The notes under the pieces: model-generated
What the model was told of the DNA's origin: nothing
The model's database searches: none
The model's input: the letters and a program-made list of their open reading frames with translations, nothing else
Origin: Nitrospirota bacterium
GTDB lineage: Bacteria; Nitrospirota; Nitrospiria; SBBL01; JAADHI01
Assembly (NCBI GenBank): GCA_029261155.1
Contig: JAJDBW010000048.1
Span: 1-64,000 of the forward strand
Length of the DNA: 64,000 bases
Direction of reading: 5' to 3'
Part shown: positions 24,552-32,694 of the stretch, piece by piece
Layout of the letters: every line of letters begins with the position of its first letter
How positions within the stretch are numbered: the stretch's first letter is position 1
Program-made: the position numbers and the translations under genes

Positions 24552-25421
24552 GATTTCATCTGCTTGAGAAACCAATTCTTTGAAATCACTTTCTTTTACA
24601 ATTCGAATCTGTTGGCCTTTGGCTATCAGTTGCTCTGCTTTCAGGTGTTTTGAACTTTTATTTTTACCGGCAAACTTTGTGATATCTTGATCACCCACAA
24701 CCAATAGCGTTGTTTTTTTAGTCACTCCTTGGGCTACTGTGCAGCCAATTTTAGCAGCTAGATCAGCAGCCTCCCGGCGTGGTATTTCTAGCGCACCAGT
24801 AAATACTAAAACCTCTCCATATAGTTCTCCTTCGGGATTTCCCTTCCGTTCTATTGCCGCACCAGTAGAAGACGTAAAAGGATCAATGGGCTGGCGTACT
24901 CTTTTGAGCCATTCGTCAATATCTAAACCTGTTTTTACTATGGCCGCTAGTATTACCTGGCCAGAGGCTTTCGCATCTTCGAATGCATCATGGTGTTTGA
25001 ATTCGTAACCAATAATTTTACAAACATTCGATAGCCCATACCCGTTCCAAGCACATTCTTTCCAAGTGCGGCGTGCCACACGAGCTGAATCAAGCCATGT
25101 AGTATTAATTGGATCTAATGAATATTTTTCTAAGGCCTGACTTATAGATACCCGGTCAAAGTGAGTATGGCTCACACAAATAGAATTTATTAAAAAATCA
25201 GACAAGTTATTTACTACATCAGTGAGTTTTGGCGCACCTGTAACATTATCTTCCGTTATTCCATGAATATCGACATTGATGAAATCAAAATAATCTTCCG
25301 GGTCGATAAGTGTCGACCATTCTTTTTCTAATTTTCCATCTTTGTATTTGGCAACTCCTATTTGGCATATTGATGCCATGTCAGCATTGGCTGTTTCAAC
25401 ATCAATTGCTACAAACTCCAT
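24546..25421 (-). CDS. DnaQ-like 3'-5' exonuclease with C-terminal BRCT domain (integron-cassette gene)
   Basis: The 291-residue protein has an N-terminal DEDD exonuclease domain: FVAIDVETANADMASICQIG near the start, VSHTHFDRVSI in the middle and HHDAFEDAKASGQVI near residue 145. Residues about 205-285 form a BRCT domain (GEVLVFTGALEIPRREAADL, GCTVAQGVTKKTTLLVVGD, KHLKAEQLI). This architecture occurs in proofreading-like or repair nucleases. Base composition is clearly more AT-rich than its neighbours. The ATG follows AAAGGAG and lies 16 bp after a GTTATGC core, and the stop lies inside the attC-like site. These features together suggest a mobile cassette carrying one gene. Confidence 0.85.
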   Translation of the reverse strand: MEFVAIDVETANADMASICQIGVAKYKDGKLEKEWSTLIDPEDYFDFINVDIHGITEDNVTGAPKLTDVVNNLSDFLINSICVSHTHFDRVSISQALEKYSLDPINTTWLDSARVARRTWKECAWNGYGLSNVCKIIGYEFKHHDAFEDAKASGQVILAAIVKTGLDIDEWLKRVRQPIDPFTSSTGAAIERKGNPEGELYGEVLVFTGALEIPRREAADLAAKIGCTVAQGVTKKTTLLVVGDQDITKFAGKNKSSKHLKAEQLIAKGQQIRIVKESDFKELVSQADEIA

Positions 25422-25437
25422 TTTTGGCTCCTTTTAC

Positions 25438-25444
25438 GCATAAC
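25438..25444 (-). other. Cassette 5' boundary core (GTTATGC)
   Basis: On the minus strand GTTATGC lies 16 bp before the exonuclease ATG. It is the exact reverse complement of GCATAAC at the other end of the gene, as expected for the two ends of an integrated cassette, where crossover occurs between the G and the first T. The next bases hold the gene's ribosome-binding site. Confidence 0.5.
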
Positions 25445-25546
25445 AAGTAAATATGTGGTTTCTGGATATTATCGAATTGTGCGCTAAATAACAATTCTCT
25501 TATTATGATTTAATTAAAACGACGTTAGGAGCCTGCTCGGTTCTAA

Positions 25547-25578
25547 CTGGATAACATTACATAAGTAATGTTATCCAG
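25547..25578. repeat. Perfect 14-bp inverted repeat with 4-bp loop
   Basis: CTGGATAACATTAC (25547-25560) and its exact reverse complement (25565-25578) are separated by ATAA. No run of T follows on either strand, so it is not a standard terminator. It lies about 120 bp downstream of the tRNA-Gln 3' end and 103 bp upstream of the cassette boundary. It could be an operator, a processing hairpin after the tRNA, or a remnant of mobile DNA. Confidence 0.8.
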
Positions 25579-25697
25579 GAAAACCAGGAAACAGCGCGTA
25601 TGATTGCTTCGATGGAGGTATTGAAGAGATGCGGTCGCTTATTAAAAGAAACCGCATTGGATTCACATCTATTGATCTAAAAAGAGGAAGGAGAAAA

Positions 25698-25772
25698 TGG
25701 CTGGGGCGCCAGGATTCGAACCTGGGAATGCGAGATCCAAAATCTCGTGACTTGCCACTTGTCGACGCCCCA
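25698..25772 (-). tRNA. tRNA-Gln (anticodon TTG), CCA encoded
   Basis: On the minus strand the acceptor stem TGGGGCG pairs with CGCCCCA, the anticodon stem CGAGA/TCTCG encloses loop TTTTGGA giving anticodon TTG, and the T arm reads CCAGGTTCGAATCCTGG. A G discriminator at 25701 is followed by an encoded CCA (25700-25698). It lies 10 bp upstream of ispE in the direction of transcription of both, but is not part of that gene. Confidence 0.95.
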
Positions 25773-25782
25773 GTCATAGGGA

Positions 25783-26700
25783 TTAAAAAGGGGATTGCGT
25801 TAAAATTTCTGCAATGGTGGTTTTAATTGCCTCTGTTTTTTCGATATTTTCTGCTGCTGCCTTTGCCTTATGATGATCCCGAAAGAGACCAAAAATGCTC
25901 GGCCCGCTTCCCGACATCATCACCCCTTCTCCTCCAAGTGCCTTCAGCTTGGCCTTCAGTCCTATTAATTGGGGGTAGGCGTCCAGAGTGACCTGCTCAA
26001 GATCGTTGCAAGGCGCTTGAATCAGGGCGGCTAAGCTTGGCCATTTCTGATCCAGTGTTGTGATTTTAGGGGGCTGCTGCGCTTTTGTCAACCTGATTTT
26101 CTTCCCGATTTTCTTATTGTATTCTGCGTAGACGGATGCCGTTGAGACCGAGATTTCGGGATGAAGCAAGACCATCCAGCCGGAAAGGCAGGGATTGATG
26201 GTTTCGACCTGCGTTCCTCTGCCGGATACCCATGCCGTTGGACCATAAAAAAAGAAGGGCACATCGCTGCCTAAACGGGCACCCAAGGTTGCAAGACGAT
26301 CCAGGGGCCAATCGAGCGACCAAAGTCGATTGAGCCCCATCAAAGTGGCCGCCGCGTCGCTGCTTCCTCCGCCCAATCCAGCCGATTCAGGGATGTTTTT
26401 TGTCAGGATGATTTCGGCGCCCTTTTGAGGAAGCCCTGCCGCTAACATTTCCTTTTGAAGCAAGGTCGCGGCTTGAGAGACCAAGTTCGAGGCATCGTCG
26501 GCGAGTGTGCTGTTTTCGATTTTTAGACGGATGACTTCAGGAATTTCTCGAAAGCGGAGCTGATCATAAAGGCCGACCATTTGAAAGAGAGAATGTAGGT
26601 TGTGGTAACCATCGGATCTTTGATTCAATACACGGAGATAGAGGTTGACCTTGGCCGGGCTTTGAAGTCGGAGTGTATTGCCTTGACTGTTGTTGCTCAT
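25783..26700 (-). CDS. ispE: 4-diphosphocytidyl-2-C-methyl-D-erythritol kinase
   Basis: The 305-residue GHMP-family kinase phosphorylates CDP-methylerythritol in the MEP isoprenoid pathway. Signatures: SPAKVNLYLRVLNQRSDGYH at the N-terminus, the ATP-binding loop IPESAGLGGGSSDAAATLMG near residue 105, and the C-terminal GEGVMMSGSGPSIFGLF. Length and order are normal. Other MEP pathway and prenyl genes (dxs, ispA) lie at 52.7-55.6 kb, not adjacent. It ends 10 bp before the tRNA-Gln gene on the same strand. Cytoplasmic. Confidence 0.94.
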   Translation of the reverse strand: MSNNSQGNTLRLQSPAKVNLYLRVLNQRSDGYHNLHSLFQMVGLYDQLRFREIPEVIRLKIENSTLADDASNLVSQAATLLQKEMLAAGLPQKGAEIILTKNIPESAGLGGGSSDAAATLMGLNRLWSLDWPLDRLATLGARLGSDVPFFFYGPTAWVSGRGTQVETINPCLSGWMVLLHPEISVSTASVYAEYNKKIGKKIRLTKAQQPPKITTLDQKWPSLAALIQAPCNDLEQVTLDAYPQLIGLKAKLKALGGEGVMMSGSGPSIFGLFRDHHKAKAAAENIEKTEAIKTTIAEILTQSPF

Positions 26701-26884
26701 GGATCGTCCGAAGTCCTTGTGGTGATCAATTGAATTTAAAATTCGCCCAGGCCATCATAGAGGTGCACTATCCTGGTTTTACCCATTCTTCTATGCGGGC
26801 CCTTAAGCTGTCAAGGTGAAATGCAATGGTCGCGGTGTTAAATATCAGGCAAAAGAGAAATAGATGATAATGAAGGGGACAATG

Positions 26885-28300
26885 CTATGGACCTTGAAGT
26901 TCGTAGCCCTCGCTGGCTGAAGAAAGGTCGGGGCGACGCTGGATGCCGTATTTTTGAAGACGATATCGAAACGATCGGAAATTGAGCCGGAGCCGTTTAG
27001 CGGCCTCTTTTTTGACCCAGTGGCTTTCGTTCAGGGCTTTGAGTAGTAGTTGTTTTTCAATCTTACCGATATAGTGCTCGAGGTCGAGGCCTTCTTCCGG
27101 GATGGAAAAGGAGACCGGGTTGTCGGATGCCGCCCTCGGAAGGCTTCCGCTGAAATCGTCCAAGGTCAGGACCGTGTTGGAAGAAAGCGCCACGGCGCGT
27201 TCGATTACGTTCTCCAATTCCCGAACATTGCCCCTCCATTCATGATTCACCAGGAAGGACACGACTTCTAGGGAAATACTTTCAATTTCCTTTTCGAGCG
27301 TTCTGTTGAATTTTTTGAGAAAATAATCGGCCAAAAGCGGAATGTCTTCGCGTCGTTCGCGTAGAGGCGGCAGGGAGATGGGGATGACATCCAGACGATA
27401 GTAGAGGTCTTCCCGAAACCGTCCTTCGGCGATCATTTTCGTCAGGTCTTGGTTTGTCGCGGCGATAATTCGGATGTCAACCTTTAAATCCTTTGTGCCA
27501 CCCACGCGCCGAAATTCTCTTTCTTGAAGGACCCGAAGCAGTTTGACCTGAATCGACAGGGAGGTCTCTCCAATTTCATCCAAAAAGATGCTGCCGTTGT
27601 CGGCCACTTCAAACAGGCCGGGTTTGTTTCCAATGGCTCCGGTGAAGGAGCCCTTCATATGCCCAAACAACTCGCTTTCGAGTAGGGTTTCGGGCAGGGC
27701 GCTGCAATTGACGGTAACGAAGGCCTTGTCGCGACGGCTACTATTGTAATGGATGGCCCGTGCAATGAGTTCCTTGCCTGTTCCGGACTCTCCGGTGATT
27801 AAGATATTACTTTTGTTGTCCGCGACCTTTTCGACCAGGTTTAGAACCTTCCGCATATTTTCGCTCTTGCCGATAATCTGTGTAAAATCGGCACGGGTCT
27901 TGAGTTCGCGACGGAGCTGCGTGTTTTCGCTTTTGAGGTTTTTCCGCTCCAGCACATTTTGAATAATGATTTTGACTTCGTCAATTTGGAAGGGCTTGGT
28001 TAAATAGTCGTAGGCCCCTTCCTTCAAGGCTTCTATCGCGGTTTCGGTCGAGGCGAATGCGGTCATCATGACGACGACGGTTTCAGGAGCGCTTGTCTTT
28101 AAGGCCTTCAGGAGCTCGATGCCATCCATTTTAGGCATTTTGATATCTGACAAGACCAGATCAAATTGATCCTTCTCCAACACCTTTAATGCCTCTTGGC
28201 CGTCTTCTGCCGTGGCGCAGTGGTAGCCTTCTTTTTTTAGCACGATGGCAAGAAATTCGCGCATGCTTCTTTCATTGTCGACGATCAGTATGTGGGCCAT
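26885..28300 (-). CDS. pilR: PilR-type sigma-54-dependent response regulator
   Basis: The 471-residue NtrC-family activator has a receiver domain (phosphoacceptor in LVLSDIKMPKMDG), a central AAA+ domain and a C-terminal Fis-type HTH (EAAKRLRLNFRSFRYRL). The Walker A is GESGTGKE and Walker B is GSIFLDEIGE. The sigma-54 contact loop reads GSFTGA instead of the usual GAFTGA, a substitution that could change activation strength. It lies 95 bp after the PilS-type kinase and follows pilB-pilT-pilC, the typical order of pilus regulators. In this system PilR usually activates pilA, but no major pilin gene follows; ispE does. Confidence 0.88.
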   Translation of the reverse strand: MAHILIVDNERSMREFLAIVLKKEGYHCATAEDGQEALKVLEKDQFDLVLSDIKMPKMDGIELLKALKTSAPETVVVMMTAFASTETAIEALKEGAYDYLTKPFQIDEVKIIIQNVLERKNLKSENTQLRRELKTRADFTQIIGKSENMRKVLNLVEKVADNKSNILITGESGTGKELIARAIHYNSSRRDKAFVTVNCSALPETLLESELFGHMKGSFTGAIGNKPGLFEVADNGSIFLDEIGETSLSIQVKLLRVLQEREFRRVGGTKDLKVDIRIIAATNQDLTKMIAEGRFREDLYYRLDVIPISLPPLRERREDIPLLADYFLKKFNRTLEKEIESISLEVVSFLVNHEWRGNVRELENVIERAVALSSNTVLTLDDFSGSLPRAASDNPVSFSIPEEGLDLEHYIGKIEKQLLLKALNESHWVKKEAAKRLRLNFRSFRYRLQKYGIQRRPDLSSASEGYELQGP

Positions 28301-28395
28301 TTATTCTCCGTTGTCGTCAAAATGGGTAATTGTTTTTTAGGATACGGGTTCAGGGTCTTTTGTTCAAGGCGTGAACTTCCCAAAACCTTATTAAT

Positions 28396-30171
28396 TTAGC
28401 CTTTTGCGTTTGCGGCATCGAGACGAGATGGGAAAGAACGTTCAGGAAATCGGTCGCCTTTTTGAGCCGTGTCGTTTGGATCACCGGCTTGGGTTGGTTC
28501 GTGTTCGCCATTGACTTGGGTTGAATCGCTCGGGTTCCAGGCATCGGCCGCATCGACGGGAAAGGTCATTCGAAACAGGGTTTCTCCTGGCCGACTGTCA
28601 ACAAAGATTTGGCCATAGTGTTCTTCAACAATGCGTTGAACGATGGCCAATCCCAAACCCGATCCAGCACTTTTAGTGGTAAAAAAAGGATTGAAAATGT
28701 TTTGAATGTCTTCATTGGTAATGCCGTCTCCGGTGTCTTTGATGCGGATCTCCGCGAAGGCTTCTTCGCCTTTTAAGGCGATGCGTCGGGCACTTAAGGT
28801 CAAAGTACCTCCAAGGGGCATGGCCTGGAACGCGTTGTTGCTGAGATTCCAGAAGACTTGTTTGAGTTGGTTGGGATCGACAAAAACGACAATCGGTTCC
28901 TTGGCCTCTTCCAAGACAACATTAACAATATGGGTGGTTTCGGGGTTGTTTTGAATCAGGCGAACCGTTTCGGACAGCAGCTTGTGGAGGTTTACCCATT
29001 CTCGCCGAGGGGGAAGGGGTCTGGCGTAACGGAGAAAGTCGGTGACGAAGTGATTGAGTCGCTCGGTATCTTTGATTGCGATGTCCATCAGTTGGCGATT
29101 TTCTCCGCTCAGTTCCAGTTCATTTTTCAAAACTTGTATCGACCCACTTAAAGAGGCCAAGGGATTTCGGATTTCATGGGCCATGCCTGCGGCCATCTCT
29201 CCAATGGCGGCGAGACGATCTCTCTTTTGCATCGCATCTTCGAGGTTCCTGATCTGAGTCAAGTCTTGAAAGGTGCCGATAATACCCGTTTGAAGACCTT
29301 GCTCGTTACGCAGTGCAGAGATCGTGACGCCCAATAGACACTGTTCGCCCATGCTGTTAATGATTTCTCCTTCAAAGCGCTGGGCTAAACCCGTTTTATC
29401 TAGTTTTTGAAAATAGGTCTTTATGTCTTTCCAGTCGAAGGTTTCTTCCCAGCTTTTTCCGATGACTTCTTGCGCATGGAATCCGGTGATCTTGGTTGCA
29501 GAATGATTGATCGATGTAATCTTTCCCGTTAAATCGGTGGTGATGAGACCGCTGGAAATACTTTGTACGATGTCTTCATGGAAGACACGCAAGTCCATCA
29601 AGCCGACTTCTTTTTCATGAAGGCGATTCGAAAGGCGCCCGCTCAAAATGCCCACTGTGAAAAAAGAGATTGTGTAAAGGAAGAGGGCATAGGCAATCTC
29701 TTTTCCACCATAGGGCTGGAGGTTTTCAAAGGGAGGAAAACGGTGATACTGAAGCCCGGCCATCACAGCAAAGAGCGCACTTCCGGCAGCCGCCATCCAG
29801 AGGCCCCCCTGTTGGTGGAAAAAAATTGCGGCCGCAACGATGGTGACGATGTAGAGAAAAGGGAAGAGACTGCCAAATCCGCCAGTAACAGAAATGAGGA
29901 GTGTTTCGAAAATTAAGTCAATCGCCAACTGGGATGAAACAAAAAGGCGGGATGGTTCATTTTTTCTGAGGTACAAAAGGTAGAAAAGGGTGAGGCCATA
30001 ATTGGAAGCGATGAGGAAGTAAAAGGTCCGAATTGACCAAGGATTCAACAGGGTGTTGAGTTCGAACAAGAGGGGGAGGCCCAGTAGGGCGGTGACCATG
30101 AGGATGCGCAGCTGGATGAGCCAATTGACTCGCCCGAAGAGTACCTGATTTTCTTTTATTTTTGTTTGCAT
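28396..30171 (-). CDS. pilS: PilS-type sensor histidine kinase
   Basis: The 591-residue membrane kinase has about six N-terminal membrane segments (residues about 15-190), as in PilS, then a PAS domain (ISSGLITTDLTGKITSINHS), a HisKA H-box GEMAAGMAHEIRNPLASL and an ATPase domain with NLSNNAFQAMP, DTGDGI and GSGLGLAIVQRI. It senses a membrane or pilin-related signal and phosphorylates the neighbouring PilR. The C-terminus has a polar Asp/Gly/Asn-rich tail of about 45 residues. It starts 127 bp after pilC and ends 95 bp before pilR. A PrsK-like identity was considered, but the transmembrane layout suits PilS better. Confidence 0.88.
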   Translation of the reverse strand: MQTKIKENQVLFGRVNWLIQLRILMVTALLGLPLLFELNTLLNPWSIRTFYFLIASNYGLTLFYLLYLRKNEPSRLFVSSQLAIDLIFETLLISVTGGFGSLFPFLYIVTIVAAAIFFHQQGGLWMAAAGSALFAVMAGLQYHRFPPFENLQPYGGKEIAYALFLYTISFFTVGILSGRLSNRLHEKEVGLMDLRVFHEDIVQSISSGLITTDLTGKITSINHSATKITGFHAQEVIGKSWEETFDWKDIKTYFQKLDKTGLAQRFEGEIINSMGEQCLLGVTISALRNEQGLQTGIIGTFQDLTQIRNLEDAMQKRDRLAAIGEMAAGMAHEIRNPLASLSGSIQVLKNELELSGENRQLMDIAIKDTERLNHFVTDFLRYARPLPPRREWVNLHKLLSETVRLIQNNPETTHIVNVVLEEAKEPIVVFVDPNQLKQVFWNLSNNAFQAMPLGGTLTLSARRIALKGEEAFAEIRIKDTGDGITNEDIQNIFNPFFTTKSAGSGLGLAIVQRIVEEHYGQIFVDSRPGETLFRMTFPVDAADAWNPSDSTQVNGEHEPTQAGDPNDTAQKGDRFPERSFPSRLDAANAKG

Positions 30172-30298
30172 TGTTTCGATGGTCTATTGTCTCGCGTCTA
30201 TTTGAAACAAGGGCCTTGATGGTCTCGCAGGCATGGATCGTCTTTCATCTTTTGGTTGGGCCATGATATGACCCGACCAAAATGGCACGATTATAGCG

Positions 30299-31501
30299 TT
30301 ATCCGACGATGGATGCCATTTCAAATATGGGCAGATACATGGCAATCACGATCGTACCAATCGTGATGCCTAAGAAGACCATCATCATGGGTTCGAGCAA
30401 GGAGGTGAGCGTTGCGACGGCGGAATCGACTTCATCGTCGTAAAAATCCGCGATTTTGCTTAGCATGCTGTCGATGGCCCCGGTAGACTCACCCACGGAG
30501 ATCATCTGGACGACCATTGGGGGAAAGACCTTTTCTTTACCCAGCGGTTCGGCGATGGTTTTTCCTTCGCTGATGCTCTGGCGCGCTCGCATCACGGCCG
30601 CTTCGACGACTTTATTTCCGGAGGTTTTTGCCACAATGCCGAGCCCCTCAAGAATGGGGACACCACTTGAAATGAGGGTGCCCAGGGTCCGTGTGAATTT
30701 GGCGATACTTGCTTTTTGGATGACATCGCCGATGACGGGAAGTTTCAGTGCAATCTTATCGACCTGATAGTGTCCCTTAGTTGTCGCGTAGTATCTTTTG
30801 AATATGAAGACGCCTATCCCTGTGGCGATCACCATGTAAAAGATATTACTTTGCATAAAATAACTCATGTCGATGACCATTTGCGTGAGGCCGGGGAGTT
30901 GTCCCCCAAAGTCGGTGAACATCTTTGCAAAGATCGGAATGACCCAAACCATAAGGACGATAATGACGATTGTGGCCACGCCCAGAATGGTGGAGGGATA
31001 AACCATGGCCGATTTGATTTGTTTTTTTAGCTTCATCGACTTTTCCATGTGCTGAGAAAGTCGATTTAGAATGGTGTCTAGGATGCCGCCGGTTTCGCCC
31101 GCCGCAACCATGTTGACATAGAGTTCGTCAAAGACTTTGGGGTGTTTCCTCAGAGCGTCGGCATAGGTCGATCCCCCTTCGACATCGCCGCGGATTTCTT
31201 CGAGGGCTTTGCCGAGGACGGGGTTTTCGGCTTGGGAGGAAAGAATTTCAAGGCATTGAACCAGTGGCAAGCCCGCATCGATCATGGTGGCGAACTGGCG
31301 GGTAAAGATGACGATGTCTTTGTCCGTTACCTTTTTTCCAAAGCCAGGAATGTTGATTTCCGTCGCTTTCTTTTTGACGGAGGTGACATTGATCTGTTCT
31401 TTCCGAAGAAGCCCCAGGACTTCTTCTCGATTTTTACCGGGCAATTCTCCCGATCTTGCCGCCCCTTGTCTTGTTTTACCTGTCCATACAAATGTTGACA
31501 T
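30299..31501 (-). CDS. pilC: Type IV pilus inner-membrane platform protein
   Basis: The 400-residue GspF/PilC-family protein has the two repeated four-helix T2SSF domains. The first repeat shows FTRQFATMIDAGLPLVQCLEIL, with DAGLPL, and the second shows KFTRTLGTLISSGVPILEGL. The membrane segments are VATIVIIVLMVWVIPIF near residue 170, a second near 220 and MMMVFLGITIGTIVIAMYLP at the end. It anchors the assembly and retraction ATPases and moves pilin subunits. It lies 47 bp after pilT in the pilB-pilT-pilC operon. Confidence 0.93.
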   Translation of the reverse strand: MSTFVWTGKTRQGAARSGELPGKNREEVLGLLRKEQINVTSVKKKATEINIPGFGKKVTDKDIVIFTRQFATMIDAGLPLVQCLEILSSQAENPVLGKALEEIRGDVEGGSTYADALRKHPKVFDELYVNMVAAGETGGILDTILNRLSQHMEKSMKLKKQIKSAMVYPSTILGVATIVIIVLMVWVIPIFAKMFTDFGGQLPGLTQMVIDMSYFMQSNIFYMVIATGIGVFIFKRYYATTKGHYQVDKIALKLPVIGDVIQKASIAKFTRTLGTLISSGVPILEGLGIVAKTSGNKVVEAAVMRARQSISEGKTIAEPLGKEKVFPPMVVQMISVGESTGAIDSMLSKIADFYDDEVDSAVATLTSLLEPMMMVFLGITIGTIVIAMYLPIFEMASIVG

Positions 31502-31548
31502 TGATCACTCCTTTTGGATATGCACAATCCGCTTTAGCTGATTCGCGT

Positions 31549-32682
31549 TCAGCGAAGGGGAGGTCTGCCTGCCATTCCGGCCGTTTTGCCAAAGGAACGC
31601 GGTTCCGGTCGTCCACCCTGTGTTCTTCGAATCATTGCAATCAATTCGTCCGGTTTGCTCGAACGCGCGGTGGCATCGTCGAGTAAGATCTCCCCTTTGG
31701 TATAAAGGTGGTGTAACGACTGGTTCATCGTCTGCATGCCGTTTTCTCCTTGGCCCGTTTGCATTGCAGAATAGATTTGGTGCAATTTGTCCTCACGGAT
31801 GAGGTTCCGAATAGCGGAGGTTGGAACCATAATTTCCAAAGCCATGGCTCGACCTTGCCCGCCTTTTTTAGGGATGAGTTGTTGTGACATAACCCCCTCC
31901 AATACCAAGGAAAGCTGTGCACGAATTTGGGGTTGCTGGCCTGAAGGAAAGACGTCAATAATACGGTTGACAGTCTGTGCCGAAGAGTTTGTATGAAGCG
32001 TCCCGAAGGTGAGGTGTCCGGTTTCCGCAATGGTGAGGGCCGCTTCGATCGTTTCGAGATCTCGCAATTCACCGATGAGGACCACGTCCGGATCTTGCCT
32101 CAAGATATATTTCAGGGCCTTCTTAAAGCTCGCCGTATCGGAGCTGACTTCGCGTTGATTGACGATGCATTTCTTATGCGGATGCAGAAATTCGATGGGA
32201 TCTTCAATGGTGATGATATGTTCCTGCCGTTCCATATTGATTTGATTAATCATGGCCGCTAGTGTCGTCGATTTTCCGCTCCCTGTCGGTCCAGTGACAA
32301 GAATGAGGCCGCGCGGTTTTTTTGCGAGTTCGGTGACAATGGGCGGTAAGCCCAAGGAGTCGAATGTTTTTAATTCGAAAGGGACCGTTCGAATGGCTCC
32401 GGAAACGGCCCCGCGTTGAATAAACACGTTGCCTCTGAAACGGCTAAGCCCTTTTAATCCGAAAGAAAAATCGAGTTCGTTTTCTTCTTCGAAACGATGT
32501 TTTTGGGCATCGGTTAAGACGCTATAGAGCAATTGTTTGGTTTCGGCAGGGGTCAAGGGCGGCTCATCCAGTGAGGCGAGACGGCCGTTGACGCGAATTT
32601 TCGGCGGTGCACCGGTTGTTAAATGAAGGTCCGAAGCGCCTTTTTCGATCATGGTCTGAAGTAATTTATGTAGCGTAGCCAT
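31549..32682 (-). CDS. pilT: Type IV pilus retraction ATPase
   Basis: The 377-residue GspE-family ATPase has Walker A GPTGSGKSTTLAAMINQI, Asp box ITIEDPIEFLH, Walker B VLIGELRDLETIEAAL and the PilT motif AIRNLIREDKLHQIYSAMQ near residue 300, which distinguishes it from PilB. It powers pilus retraction for twitching. It starts 12 bp after pilB ends and is followed by pilC. The C-terminal extension (RTQGGRPEPRSFGKTAG) is Gly/Arg-rich and a little longer than usual. Confidence 0.94.
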   Translation of the reverse strand: MATLHKLLQTMIEKGASDLHLTTGAPPKIRVNGRLASLDEPPLTPAETKQLLYSVLTDAQKHRFEEENELDFSFGLKGLSRFRGNVFIQRGAVSGAIRTVPFELKTFDSLGLPPIVTELAKKPRGLILVTGPTGSGKSTTLAAMINQINMERQEHIITIEDPIEFLHPHKKCIVNQREVSSDTASFKKALKYILRQDPDVVLIGELRDLETIEAALTIAETGHLTFGTLHTNSSAQTVNRIIDVFPSGQQPQIRAQLSLVLEGVMSQQLIPKKGGQGRAMALEIMVPTSAIRNLIREDKLHQIYSAMQTGQGENGMQTMNQSLHHLYTKGEILLDDATARSSKPDELIAMIRRTQGGRPEPRSFGKTAGMAGRPPLR

Positions 32683-32694
32683 CGCTCTATTCTC

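Noticed and set aside
25445-25545. A second attC-like unit upstream of the cassette (GTTAG...CCTAAC pattern on the minus strand)
   Set aside because: The arms do not fold into a long bulged stem, and the core differs from RYYYAAC/GTTRRRY in more than one place.
28396-30171. Assignment of the kinase as PrsK (PEP-CTERM regulation) rather than PilS
   Set aside because: The six-helix membrane part with one PAS domain and the position after pilBTC fit PilS.
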